Shown: positions 12,212-23,155, counted from the first letter of the stretch. The stretch is DNA of 64,000 nucleotides from Urophycis tenuis (GCA_036785325.1 JAXIVH010000008.1:4675374-4739373); one strand, 5' to 3'. Program-made: numbers and translations. Notes: generated by a model from the sequence alone, not told the origin.

Positions 12212-12841
12212 CCATAAAGTATAGCGCTGGACTGCAGGTCTGACTCGAACCTGGGTCGCTACAAGCTGCCTCACTTGTCTGGTTAGCGGCCGTTCGCTGA
12301 GGTTAACTGCGACTTGCGAACAACCCTTTTTTCTAATGACCCACTGTGATAATCAATGTTGTTTATTTAATTTAGAATCCATGATGTTTTCTCGGTCCCC
12401 TTTCACCCAGGACAAAAGGTCCCCATTGCTCTGACGATGACACAGGACCAAACATCAAGAAAGTCCCTGTTAGAACACAGGGAGGGGGTCTCGGTCTGGC
12501 CTGGCGACACAAAAAACCCGAGGTTTTTTTTTTAGTGTGATAGTCAAAACATCAAATTAAATCTGCACTCTGAGCCGTGGAGATGATGTATCCAGAGAAG
12601 TACATTTTTACCACACAAAATGAACGACCGCTGTAACAGCAAACCGTTCATATGTTTTGCGGTTTTTGATTCAACAAATGTTGAACTTCAGATCTGCTGT
12701 ATTGATGCTGGCCGCGGTTCAGACGAGGTTGTCAAGGTTGAGCGGGTGTCACTCTGAGTCTGAAGCAGAGTGCTGGTTCATCATTCAGTGCGATGTCGAC
12801 ACTGCTCCAGCGCTGACGTGTCAACACTCCCAGAGCCGTCT

Positions 12842-12864
12842 GGGGGGGGGGGGGGGGGGGGGGG
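12842..12864. repeat. 23-base poly-G run
   Basis: Uninterrupted G tract in the intron. Confidence 0.95.
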
Positions 12865-14149
12865 ACGGATGTCTTTTATTCTGACTGATTGAACGAGGCC
12901 TTCGAGGTCCCTGCAGCGGTGCCACAGTGTCCGTGAGAGACCGGCGAGTCTGTCCAGCAGATGGGGGTACCAGTCTGCAGTGTCCCCGGTACCCCCGTAC
13001 CCCTCAATGTGAGGAGGGGAGGTTAGCGGCCGCTCGACGGTCCAGGCTGCTTCCTTTAAGTCAAAATGGACGCCTGTCCTGTGTTTCTCGGGGGGGTTCC
13101 AGCGCGGGCCGATAGGTTAATGGGACCCCATGTAGCACAGGCACCGCGGCGATGTTACGAGGGGACCGTGAGTAAATATTTGGGAACCTTGTACATTTTT
13201 TGAAACCCTCCCAGGAATGCGGTCTGGTCCTTGGCCGGTTTCTCATGCTCCCTTAACTCCTCACCTTTCAAATAGCGTTAGATTCTCACTGGGGTTGTTT
13301 TCCTCTTTCTATATATGGAGCTGGTGCTCTCCTGCACCCCCGTTAACTTCTGTCCCCTACGAGCTCTATGCTTTATGGCGTAACGTATTTTTTAAGAATG
13401 CCAGCAATGTGGTTTTATCTGGTTTTAATGGACGTGTTGAATCAACAACAGAGTGTTTTTCTTCCCCATGGGGCTTGATGTCCTGGCTCGTATTACTGGA
13501 ACATGGCATCCGCCACAGGGAGCGAGCAGTGGTACTGTTTTCCTACCCTTCTCCCTTGTCCTGTGATCTCCTGATCATCACCATCTGAGACAAGAGGCAA
13601 CTCAGGACTCTTTGAAATGTTGCCATCGTCTCACCATTTCAAGTGGTTATGCGTTGGTCGCTCCGTGAATCACAGAGCAGGCAGCCGGTGGTCTTCAGAC
13701 GGGGCTGAATGTAAGAAGATGCCTTTTTTTTTTCTTGGCATACCTTGACCGGTTCAAGTGCAAGTGCTTTAACATCTGCAGGGTCAGTGGAGTTTGGGTT
13801 CACGTCAGCGTTAACGACTGATGTCGACTCACATTGAATAGGAAACCTGACGGACAGACCGTGTGCACTAAATCAGTTAAGAGTTATCAGTAAGTTAAGA
13901 GGTCCTTGGGGAAGCGACTGTTTCTGAAGCCGGGCGAGTCGCCTGCAGGACTAAATCTACCTCAGGGTTTCTCTCGGGTTAGCGTGACACATTTGCAGGG
14001 AAGATGCATAGAAAGTTTTTAACAATAAAAACCTTACGTTATGGAACTCTTATGTGCACCATCCTTATAAACCCCAAGACCACTCAAGAATGGTCCACAT
14101 TGTAAGTCTCAGGGACACGTCGGGGAGACCAAACTGTTGCAACCCCCAC

Positions 14150-14800
14150 TGGTGTCTTCATCCACGAGGACGCCTCCTCTGTCCGCCGCGGGATGACATT
14201 CCTCTCCCGAGGGGAGAGCTCCGCTGTCGACCGCAGCGCCGCGCGCTCCTCTCAGACGCCTCCCGGCCCGCGCCGAGCCAGCGCCGCGCTGCCAGGGTTC
14301 GCGGCGGGAGCATCGCCCTGAACTCCGCATGGCCCCGGGCTGCTGCGGCTCAGCATGTGATGTAATCACCGGGGGGGGGGGGGGGGGGGGCGCTCAACCT
14401 GGACCGCACCGACCCGTCCGCCAGACGGGGGAGTCTGCAACCCGACGCCCGGCCGCCTTTTGTCCCGGCCGCCGCGGTCTGCCGTCGGGACGACAATGAT
14501 TGGCGCCCGAGGCGGCCGTCGCAGTCGCAGTTACGCGGAGAAGTCCTGGCGGCGCTCGCAATGTTTTGGCGCCGGCGGGGGAAGTGCGTCTGCGGGCCGG
14601 CGGCGGCGAGCCCCGCATGGCGGGTTTCTGTTTGCTGGCGGGGTGTCGGGTGTTGTCTCAATCGAACGCCGTCTCCGGGGGGGGGGGGGCGCTGCGTTCG
14701 CGAGGTCGAGTTGACGACCCAGCGGTCGTCAGCCTCCATCACTCCCCGGGGGGGTCAATATTGGCGTTGACTCACCCGCGGCTCGGAGGCAGGAAAACTG
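14150..14800. promoter_or_regulatory. CpG island in intron C-D
   Basis: Very CpG-dense, with many CCGCCGCGG, GCGCCGGCG and CGGCGGCG clusters, and G homopolymers at 14371-14390 (20 G) and 14677-14689. Both strands have open frames of 70-130 codons, as expected for GC-rich DNA. It could be a promoter of an alternative or antisense transcript. No initiator, Kozak context or splice pair is decisive. Confidence 0.4.
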
Positions 14801-15033
14801 AAGGTGTTCTGGAGCAGAGTGGTGTTTCTTAGCAGAGTGGTGTTTCTCTGTCAGGCGTGGAGGCCAGGTGTCGGGGGTGGCGGTGGGGGACAGTGTGACA
14901 GACACTGTGTATTCAGTGTAGCGCGTCGCCCGCGCCGCACCGCGTGGTGTTCAGCCTGACCCAAGGTCCCTGTGCTGCCACCGGGGCATGACTTGCTTTA
15001 ATGTGTGCAGCTGTACCGCGTCGCTCTGCTCTC

Positions 15034-15063
15034 GGCGCGGCGGCGGCGGCGGCGGCGGCGGCA
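15034..15063. repeat. (GGC)n trinucleotide repeat
   Basis: About nine CGG/GGC units in a CpG-rich block. Confidence 0.9.
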
Positions 15064-15517
15064 GCCTTTGCCGGGCGAAGGCCGATCACTCCTCGCCACG
15101 AAGCCGCTGGGCACCGCGAGACTCGTGCCTACTGGCACGGCGGCGTGACAACCCCCCCGACTGGCCAGCCAGACCCCCCCATCTGGGGCGTCGCCTGCAG
15201 CCGGCGTTTCCACGCGTCTTCCTTGTTCTTCCGCCTGGCGGGCCGTCTTCAGCCAGCTCCTCCTGCCGCCCTGCAGCAGACCACGTGGACAGACCTTGGA
15301 CCCTTTTCAACTGTTGTAGGGGTTTTTTTTTTCATTGTCAGCCAGCTTTGGCATTCAGCACAGCGGCTCTGATTCAGGTGATTCAGATTCTGATTCAGAT
15401 GCACCTTTTTAACACGTCTGGGCCTTCCGCCCGCTGTTCTCCTGCTCATCGGTATTCTGAACCATTTGGACCAACAGACCATCCTTGTTACCTGGCCCGA
15501 CCTTCCTCCTTCCCTCC

Positions 15518-15598
15518 TCTCTGTCTCTCGCTCTCTCACTCTATCTCGCTCTCTCTCTCTATCTCTCTCTCTCTCTCTATCTCTCTATCTCTCTACCT
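15518..15598. repeat. CT-rich (TCTC/TATC) microsatellite
   Basis: CTCT repeats with regular TATC interruptions. Confidence 0.9.
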
Positions 15599-15731
15599 TT
15601 TTAGCTCCTACCCTTAAGATTAAGGGAAATACGAACCAGGCGCAGATAATCAATGTGTGATGAATCAGAACAATCTACATACACTCTTTTCCCCTGTGTC
15701 CCTCTAATGCCACACACACACGCACACGGCC

Positions 15732-15778
15732 CAGATACAGATACAGATACAGATACAGACATAGATACAGATACAGAT
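15732..15778. repeat. Hexanucleotide (GATACA)n
   Basis: About eight units of GATACA, with one GACATA variant. Confidence 0.9.
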
Positions 15779-16336
15779 GTTCACAAACCAGTGGATGCGC
15801 TGTTCCTCTCAGACAGAAAACAGACGGATCAGCCGGCGCTGGGACGTGAGCTGAGCCCAGCCGGTCCGCTGACGGAGAGCATCCTCTTCACTGATAGGTG
15901 GAGCCGACACAGTCTATTAATAGCGTCTCACCTTGGTGCGTGGGGGCTGTGACTCACGCACCCCGGCAGCACCGAGGGGTGCTGCCACGGTGCCAGCACG
16001 GTGCTGGGCCGCCAAGTTTCAGAGGAGTCTCTGCTGCGCTCTCGCTGCTGGTCCCCAGGGTTGTTTTGTCTCTGAGGTGCACTCCACGCGTCACGTTAGC
16101 GCTTCACTTATGGGTTCCGTTTGTGTCTCTGCCAGCACCGTCCTCTCTGTCTCGGGTTGCTTTAGTGTTTTGACGCCAACTTGGGGTCTCATTATCAAGA
16201 CTTTGAGTTGTTTTTCTCCCTGGTTGTGGTTGAGTGGTGAGGGTACACGTTTTCAAGTCATATCGACTCTCGCTTTCTTGGTAACTTCTCTGATATTCTT
16301 TTGTGTGTAACGTTCTGTAACATACTCTGACGTACG

Positions 16337-16767
16337 CTGTCCCTCTCTGTTACTCAGACCTGTCCCTCTCTGTTACTCAGACCTGTCCCTCTCTGTTACT
16401 CAGACCTGTCAGACCTGTCCCTCTCTGTTACTCAGACCTGTCAGACCTGTCCCTCTCTGTTACTCAGACCTGTCAGACCTGTCCCTCTCTGTTACTCAGA
16501 CCTGTACCTCTGTTACTCAGACCTGTCCCTCTCTGTTACTCAGACCTGTCCCTCTCTGTTACTCAGACCTGTACCTCTCTGTTACTCAGACCTGTCCCTC
16601 TCTGTTACTCAGACCTGTCCCTCTCTGTTTCTCAGACCTGTCCCTCTCTGTTACTCAGACCTGTCCCTCTCTGTTACTCAGACCTGTCCCTCTCTGTTAC
16701 TCAGACCTGTCCCTCTCTGTTACTCAGACCTGTACCTCTCTGTTACTCAGACCTGTACCTCTCTGTT
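16337..16767. repeat. 23-bp minisatellite upstream of exon D (about 18 copies)
   Basis: Units carry CTCTCTGTTACTCAG preceded by ACCTGTCC. Some copies have an extra 9-bp ACCTGTCAG. Every unit is a pyrimidine tract ending in CAG, so each resembles a 3' splice site. The array ends 12 bp before the true acceptor of exon D. Confidence 0.95.
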
Positions 16768-16779
16768 GTCTCCTTACAG

Positions 16780-16824
16780 TTCAGTCTCAGACATCTTCGG
16801 GCCGGAACCGCAGAGCAGCACTAC
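16780..16824 (+). CDS. Exon D (45 nt) of the unidentified gene
   Basis: Acceptor TGTTGTCTCCTTACAG ends at 16779; the donor is CTAC|GTAAGT, a near-consensus site. In phase 2 it encodes SSVSDIFGPEPQSST and leaves two bases. The exon is an island of unique sequence between two unrelated minisatellites (16337-16767 and 16856-17267), both built from units ending in CTCAG. A second AG five bases downstream gives a less plausible alternative start. Confidence 0.6.
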
Positions 16825-16855
16825 GTAAGTACTCATCCACATCCTCCGTGGCCCC

Positions 16856-17267
16856 GTCTCTCAGAACCTGATTTCTCAGAACTTGATCTCTCAGAACCTG
16901 ATCTCTCGGGACCTGATCCCTCAGAACCTGATCTCTCAGAACCTGATCTCTCAGAACATGATCTCCTAAAATCTGATCCCTCAGGACCTGATCTCTCAGA
17001 ACCTGATCTCTCAGAACCTGATCTCCTAAAACCTGATCCCTCAGGACCTGATCTCTCAGAACCTGATCTCCTAAAATCTGATCCCTCAGGACCTGATCTC
17101 TCAGAACCTGATCTCTCAGAACCTGATCTCTCAGAACCTGATCCCTCAGGACCTGATCCCTCAGAACCTGATTTCTCAGAACCTGATCCCTCAGGACCTG
17201 ATCCCTCAGAACCTGATCTCCTAGAACCTGATCCCTCAGGACCTGATCTCCTAGAACCTGATCTCCT
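16856..17267. repeat. 15-bp minisatellite downstream of exon D (about 28 copies)
   Basis: Unit CCTGATCTCTCAGAA with variants ATCCCTCAGGA and ATCTCCTAAAA. The minus strand is open with the pentapeptide theme SGSEG/SGPEG because the unit is a multiple of three. It runs directly into the acceptor tract of microexon E. Confidence 0.95.
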
Positions 17268-17281
17268 GTCTCTGTCTTCAG

Positions 17282-17307
17282 TGGCGAGGCGACGGTTCAC
17301 GGCTGGT
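17282..17307 (+). CDS. Putative 26-nt microexon E
   Basis: The acceptor is very strong: a pyrimidine tract CTCCTGTCTCTGTCTTCAG that emerges directly from the last unit of the 15-bp minisatellite. The sequence TGGTGTGT after the exon offers three overlapping GT donors at 17306, 17308 and 17310. Only use of 17308 (26 nt) joins exon D (phase 2) to exon F (phase 1), reading TGEATVHGW. Joining D directly to F runs into TGA within a few codons. The donor is weak, so this exon is inferred mainly from the need to keep frame. Confidence 0.4.
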
Positions 17308-17593
17308 GTGTTTCTATTTGTGTTAGTCAGACCTCAGAGTTTGGCTCTCCTGAGGATATTGGACCATCTGCCAGCCTGACGCTGGCGTTTAGATAAAAGC
17401 AGAGCGTGGCAGCGTGCCACACGCACAGCTGCACACATTCTGTTAGATGTTCTGTACGTTGAGATGTGCGTCTCAACCCGCACTACCAGGAGGATCACAT
17501 TCTTCCTTCTTCACTGCTCCAAATCGCATCAATGGCTCGGGTTCTAGCCATCCAGTTCCTGACATCGGGGATTAATATTTATCTGTGTTTCAG

Positions 17594-17695
17594 TGTGCCG
17601 AAATCAATTCCTCAGTGACCTGAAAGGAGCTATTCAGGAGTCATTGGATGCAGTATTGCGCAGCCAGCCTGCTTCTGATGACATTATCGTGTCAG
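17594..17695 (+). CDS. Exon F (102 nt) of the unidentified gene
   Basis: Acceptor ATTTATCTGTGTTTCAG ends at 17593; donor GTGTCAG|GTTTGA is usable but not strong. The open frame needs one carried base and encodes CRNQFLSDLKGAIQES, then LDAVLRSQPASDDIIVS. The first half looks helical and the end acidic. It leaves one base, which fits the 13-nt microexon at 22195. A TG/GA microsatellite begins about 70 bp downstream. Confidence 0.6.
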
Positions 17696-17764
17696 GTTTG
17701 AGGTTTTGGCAGTGTGTCTTCTCTGAGGTCTGGTTGAACGTTTGTGCATTGTGTTTTCACAGAC

Positions 17765-17858
17765 AGTGTGTGTTTATGTGTGTGTGTGTGTGTTGGTGTG
17801 TGTGTGTGTGTGAGAGAGAGTGTGTGTGTGTGTGTGTGGGTGTGTGTGTGTGAGAGAG

Positions 17859-17907
<49 letters not shown>
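17765..17907. repeat. (TG)n with (GA) interruptions
   Basis: TG repeats broken by two GAGAGAG blocks. Confidence 0.95.
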
Positions 17908-17908
<1 letters not shown>

Positions 17909-18172
17909 GTTTGTCTGCGCGCGTGGGCTTGTCACAAAAGAAACACTAATTATTTTCTTTAGTGTGGATTGCACAACCTTATTTAGGTTTTACATTTAGA
18001 TTGAGTCATTAAGCGCCCCCTTTGTCCCGAACGGCCAGCCAGCACACGGAGACTGCAAGCATACGCTGAGAACTGAAGTAACTACAGAAGACAGCGGGAG
18101 AAAGGCCAGCCGCGTGCTGCAGAGCTGAGTGGCGATCGGAGTCCGAACACGAGGTCAGCTCAGTTTGTGTGT

Positions 18173-18435
18173 CCACACCGCAGCCTGCAGCCGCTCTCGT
18201 GTGCCGCATCATTTCTCAACAGCCTGAATCATTCTACACTCCTGAATAATGCAAGCGGGTCAATATTGAATATTTAGCTTGAATTCTTCCATTTCAACAT
18301 CGTGTTTTGAACACGATGTTGAAATGGAAGAATTCAAGCTAAATATTAATATTGACCCGCTGCATTATTCAGGAGTGTGAATGATTCAGGCTGTGAAATG
18401 ATGAGGCAACGAGAGGGCTGCAGGCTGCGGTGTGG
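18173..18435. repeat. 263-bp fold-back (inverted repeat, 3-nt loop)
   Basis: The left arm 18173-18306 (134 nt) is nearly the exact reverse complement of the right arm 18310-18435 (126 nt), separated by TTG. The inner 40 bp are perfect (for example GAATTCTTCCATTTCAACAT against its complement). Differences in the outer part are mostly small insertions in the left arm. Flanks outside 18173 and 18435 do not match, and no target-site duplication is obvious. Confidence 0.95.
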
Positions 18436-19583
18436 GTTAGAGGTACACCAGGATAACAATCAATATTGATTCCACACCGTCAACTTACAATTCGCACCAT
18501 GTAGCTGACCCTCCATCCGCTAGACTCTGGAAAATAAACCTGGCGTTATGAAATATAGCTCTCCGAAATAGATAGATACTGTAAATGTGGAATCATGAGA
18601 TAAAAGTCAATGACCAAACGTTTTTAGCTATGTATTATATCTTTAGTATCGACCTCAGTGGTATTCCACATCCCTGGTGACGGAGGTGACGTTCCAGTCT
18701 GAGGTCCCCCTGAGGTTCTTGTCAGCCAGGGATCTGCAGGGCTCCCCGCGGTGCTGCCTGGGGCTGTGCTTCCTGCAGCGCTCCCAGCGCTCCCAGGCCC
18801 CACGTCATCCTGCACCGGGAAGCCCACCGCGGTGGAGACTCGACCAGGGAGGCCTGTTTGGTACGCAGACCTCGTGAGTTACGTCTCCAGAGGCACCACT
18901 CGTCTGTGGCGGGGGAGGGAGGGAGGGGGGAGGGAGGACAGCAGCCCAGTGCAGACTCCACTGCTGGATGTCCGTGGCTACGAGACGGGCACTTAGCGGG
19001 CTCATCGGTACGTCTGAGAGACACACAGACTGTGTGTGCGTCTCCACAAAGTGCATTGTGCGCTCGGCATTACCGCCGAACGCATCAAAGTGCACGAGTA
19101 CGTTGACAGACTCGTGAGCGCTCGTGTTTCACCAACAGAGCAGCCATCTTGTTGAGCAGGAACCCGTCCACAAGTCGCTTGTGGATGATAACGTTGTTCA
19201 GAAAGAGGAGACATCAACGAGTTCTGCTGTGTTCAGAGCCGCCGGGAGAATGTGCTTCACGCTGTGACATTTCACAGCTCCAAAAAATGGTGCAAAATTG
19301 ATCCCAGAGTGTGGAAAATGACACGTCAAAAAACAAGACGTTCTCCTGGAACGCAGCGCTGTGGGTTGCGACTCTGGCGGACAGCCGCTGGGCTGCAGCG
19401 GGGTTGGCACCGGTGAGCCGCGCTGTGAGGTGTGATGGCGTGAGAGACGCCCGGTGTATCTGTGTGTGACGGAGAGGGGGTGACGGAGGCAGACATGGAG
19501 CCAGGGGGGAGACAGGGGGGAGACTGCTCTGAGAGGATCAGGAGAGGAGAGACACATTCCTCAGCCGCACGCTGCCTGCTGGT

Positions 19584-19767
<184 letters not shown>

Positions 19768-19916
19768 ATGGCTCCAAGGGCACCTGGGAGGTGTCTGAGG
19801 GGCAGGAGAAGCCCCACCCCTCCCCCTGGACCCCCTGGACACATCTGACTTACATTTCAGGCCACGTTTCCACTGCTCTCCGCGTGGATAATCAAGAGTC
19901 CCTCGGGGTTATACTT

Positions 19917-20115
19917 CTTTGTGTGTGTGTCTGTGTTGTGTGTGTGTATTGTGTTTTTGTTTCCTGGTCGTCTCTTGTCCAAGCGACCTTTCCAGTGAAG
20001 TCCAGAGCTGTCACTGTGTCGGTGATGTCATCCCTCTGCGCCAACGCGCCTGTGTGTGTGTGTTTCCGTGTGTCTGTGTGTTTGTGTGTGTGTGTGTGTC
20101 CATGTCGGTGTGTCT

Positions 20116-20149
<34 letters not shown>

Positions 20150-20237
20150 CCGTGTGTGTGTGTGTGTGTGTGTCCGTGTGTGTGTGTGTGTGTGTGTCCA
20201 TGTCGGTGTGTTTGTGTGTGTGTGTGTCCATGTCGGT

Positions 20238-20275
<38 letters not shown>

Positions 20276-20298
20276 TGTGTGTGTGTGTCCATGTCGGT

Positions 20299-20340
<42 letters not shown>

Positions 20341-20366
20341 TGTGTGTCTGTGTGTGTCCATGTGTG
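19917..20366. repeat. (TG)n array with a TGTCCATGTCGG higher-order motif
   Basis: TG repeats at 19917-19955 and 20051-20366, separated by about 95 bp of unique sequence. GTGTCCATGTCGGTGTG recurs four times (near 20097, 20195, 20227 and 20287), so the array expanded in larger blocks as well as by dinucleotide slippage. Confidence 0.95.
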
Positions 20367-20733
20367 ACGAGAGCCGCTGGGTCCTCACAGCCCAGCAGCC
20401 CCCCCCACCCCTCCCTGCTCCGATGTCAGACCCACTTCAGAGGCCGGCCGGCCGCCGGTGTTGACCCAAACGAGCCTCCACATACCACTGACCCCCCCGG
20501 GCACCGCAAGGGCGTCACGTCTCGCGCCGGGTCAGCGACCCGCCCGGCGGGACCACCGAGGTGCGGTTCTGCGTGGAACCCGAGCCCGGTGGTCAGGGGA
20601 GGCACGACAGCGTCGCCACCGCCGCGTTCTGGAGGATGACATGTTGGAGTTCACTGTGGAGCTGTGGAGCGCTCAGATATGAGGCGCTAAGTGGTTCCAC
20701 ATGTGAGGCACCGGGATCCAAGGGCACCCCCCC

Positions 20734-20772
20734 CACACACACGCACACACACACACACAGACCACACACAAT

Positions 20773-20806
<34 letters not shown>

Positions 20807-21104
20807 GCACACACACACACACACACACAACACACACACACACATACATGCACACACAGACACACACACACATATACACACACACACCCCACACACACAC
20901 ACACACGCACACACACACACAGACACACACACACGCACACACACATACACCCCCCCCACACGCACACACACACACACAGACACACACACGCACACACACA
21001 TACACCCCCCCCACACGCACACACACACACACAGACACACACACGCACACACACATACACCCCCCCACACACACACACAGACACACACACACACACACTC
21101 ACAC
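20734..21104. repeat. (CA)n array with a 55-bp higher-order unit
   Basis: CA repeats with CG, GA and TA interruptions. A TACACCCCCCCC-containing block recurs at 55-bp spacing near 20946, 21001 and 21056. Confidence 0.95.
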
Positions 21105-21179
21105 CCTTGTATTTCAGTGGGGGGTAGGCTGTGTTATCTGATAGGAGGAGGAGGGCTCTCTCTCCTCTCTGAAGACGGG

Positions 21180-21560
21180 GGGGGTAACTCCATCCTGGTT
21201 ATCGTGTCCATCGTGATCCGACCTGACGCAAGAGCGCCGGCCCACCGGGCCAGGCTGGGGAGGGGGGGGGGGGGGGGGGGGGACCGCCTCCTGGTCCCCC
21301 AAAGGCGCACGCCAGGAGGGCCGGCGCTCGCAGGCCGCCGGCGGCCGCCTCTGAAGACGGCGCGGGGGGGGATTATCCTCCCCGCCGCGGGGCTCAATGT
21401 TCCACGCCGCGGGGGCTCATGTTCCCCCGCGGCCAGATGAGGCCGGCGTGCGCTCCTCTTTGGGCCGCCGCGTCGTCTCCCCGCGTGGCGTTCTTAACGT
21501 GGAACACGCGTTCCCCCCCCCCCCCCCCCCGGCTCCCCGCCCGCCATGGAAACGCCGCCT
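21180..21560. promoter_or_regulatory. CpG-rich block with G21 and C18 runs
   Basis: Dense CpG (GCCGCCGGCGGCCGCC and CCGCCGCGGGG). G homopolymer at 21262-21282 and C homopolymer at 21513-21530. It may be a CpG island; no transcript start can be assigned. Confidence 0.3.
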
Positions 21561-22194
21561 CAGGAGAGCGCTGTTACTCTGCTGTTATTGATTTAGTGAA
21601 TGTGATCTTCTCTGCCTCTCAATCTTTGACGCCGGGCGCTCGTGGTGCACACATTCCTCGAGTGTTTTTTATGCGTTGGGGCGAAAAGCGAGATAAACCT
21701 TTTATTGACTTGTACGTCTCCTCGCTTGAAGTGCCCACGGTGACACCAGAAGCGACTCAAACTCTTATCATCCCGCTCAGAGACGTTTAGGAATCATTAC
21801 AGAACACATAGAGGCACGGAAAAATATGCTGTCCATTTCCCCGTTAACGCCGTCGTCGTCGAAGTCATCCCGGGAATCTTCCCCCACGAAGGATAATGAT
21901 CCCCGAGGCAGTGAGAGAGACGAGCCCACCGCGATGGGGAAACATCATCTGAGATCTGTCTGTGAAAACCTCCTCCTTACAAACCTTTTTAAAGTGCACC
22001 TCACTAAACGACGAGCAGGGTGGTGTTGACGGCGTAGCGGCGACTGAAAAGAAAGATTCTCAATTTCCCCCACTTGTTAGGATCTCTCTTCTCCAGTGTG
22101 TCTGCCTGCAGCGCCGTGAGGCGGCGCGGGCTGGAGAGTCTCGTCTAGAAAGCCTTCTTTTTTCCCTCCCTTCACTCATTTCCTCTCTTTGCAG

Positions 22195-22207
22195 GGTTTC
22201 CACTCAG
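22195..22207 (+). CDS. 13-nt microexon G
   Basis: A long, excellent pyrimidine tract (TTTTTTCCCTCCC, then CATTTCCTCTCTTTGCAG) ends at 22194, and a strong donor, CTCAG|GTGGGT, follows only 13 nt later. Its length (1 mod 3) is exactly what is needed to join exon F (one base left) to the terminal exon (needs two carried bases). The joined residues read S-G-F-P-L-R-T. Skipping it would move the terminal exon out of frame. Splice strength and phase agree. Confidence 0.55.
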
Positions 22208-22611
22208 GTGGGTTGATTGAAATAAAATGAGAGAGAGAAGGTGGGAGAGGGCAAATTGAGAGAACTCTGGAGGAGAGCACAAGGCACACAGAGTGCGATA
22301 AAAAGCTGTTTGGCATTTGTAGCGCCATCCAGAAAGTGAAATTGAATCACAATGTTCTGACGCCACGCAGGGCTAGATGTTTCCACTGGCTCTGTACACA
22401 AGAAGGTCAGGAGCTCCACTGGGGGGGTTTTCCCCCCATCCACCCAAACTGAATTTCCATTCTCATACTCGAGCTGCGTGCATCGTTTCAGGGGTCCTTC
22501 AGAGATCATGACCACGAGGACGACAATAAAGACGCTCACAACGCACACACACACACACACGCACACATCAGGATGTCATTGGGCAGCGTTTGCCACGCCA
22601 GCCGTTCAGGG

Positions 22612-22699
22612 CGTGTTCTGCGGTTAACGGCGTGTTCTGCAGTTAACAGCGTGTTCTGCAGTTAACAGCGTGTTCTGCGGTTAACGGCGTGTTCTGCGT
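22612..22699. repeat. 19-bp minisatellite abutting the terminal exon acceptor
   Basis: Unit CGTGTTCTGCGGTTAACGG or CGTGTTCTGCAGTTAACAG, about 4.6 copies. The final partial unit runs into the pyrimidine tract of the exon H acceptor. Confidence 0.95.
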
Positions 22700-22709
22700 T
22701 CCTCCCCAG

Positions 22710-22800
22710 AACCCCACAGAGGAACCCGACCCAGAAGCGCCCTGCTGCCTTCAAGGACGAGAGTCCTCTCTCACTGGGGAAACGGCGCCGCAAAACCTGA
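22710..22800 (+). CDS. Terminal coding exon H with stop codon
   Basis: Acceptor CGTTCCTCCCCAG ends at 22709, directly after a 19-bp tandem repeat. With two carried bases the frame reads TPQRNPTQKRPAAF, then KDESPLSLGKRRRKT and TGA at 22798-22800. The basic cluster KRRRK resembles a monopartite nuclear localisation signal. The two other frames are open but read as Arg- or Pro-rich GC noise. Poly(A) signals downstream support a terminal exon. Confidence 0.6.
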
Positions 22801-22826
22801 GGACGGACTCTGGGTACGGAGCCCGA

Positions 22827-22903
22827 GGGGGGGAGAGAGAGGGGGAGAGAGGGGAAGGGGGGGGGAGAGGGGGGAGAGAGGGGAAGGGGAGAGAGACGGC
22901 CAG
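22827..22903 (+). repeat. G-rich purine tract in the 3' UTR
   Basis: Seven or more runs of four to nine G separated by A/GA. On the mRNA strand this could form a G-quadruplex. Confidence 0.8.
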
Positions 22904-23004
22904 CAGCTTCAAGCAAGTCGATGTCACTCAACCTTTCCGTTTAGTTTGCCGTCAAGTGTATAACAGGATATCATAATATTGATATTATTATATCCTATTT
23001 TAAT

Positions 23005-23010
23005 AATAAA
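23005..23010 (+). terminator. Poly(A) signal AATAAA (proximal)
   Basis: Canonical hexamer about 205 nt after the stop codon, with GTTTATTAC and GGTTTTGTT downstream as possible GU-rich elements. Confidence 0.4.
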
Positions 23011-23155
23011 TGATAACGCTATCGTTTATTACTTAGGTTTTGTTACCTCCTTCCACTCAAGTGTTCATTCTGTCATCATGGTTCAAATGTTTGTTTTTTT
23101 CTTCTGTTTCTTTGTCATGTGTTCAGTGTTTATATGCAATTGCTCTTGGCGTATC

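Larger units (their letters stand above)
8106..16779 (+). other. Intron C-D (about 8.7 kb)
   Basis: Contains the 17-bp array, a CpG island, several homopolymers and the 23-bp array listed separately. Stretches 8106-11248, 12212-12840, 12865-14150 and 15780-16336 are unique sequence. I see no exon with paired splice sites. Frames of 100-136 codons near 8224-8607 (minus) and 9416-9985 (both strands) have no recognisable domain and look like GC-driven open frames. Confidence 0.5.

Noticed and set aside
10957..12274. Long minus-strand open frames (335-413 codons)
   Set aside because: They lie almost wholly within a 17-bp tandem array with no stops in any frame, so they are a repeat artefact.
16833..17300. 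155-codon minus-strand frame rich in Ser, Gly, Glu, Arg
   Set aside because: It is the reverse strand of the 15-bp minisatellite; the pentapeptide periodicity follows from the 15-nt unit.
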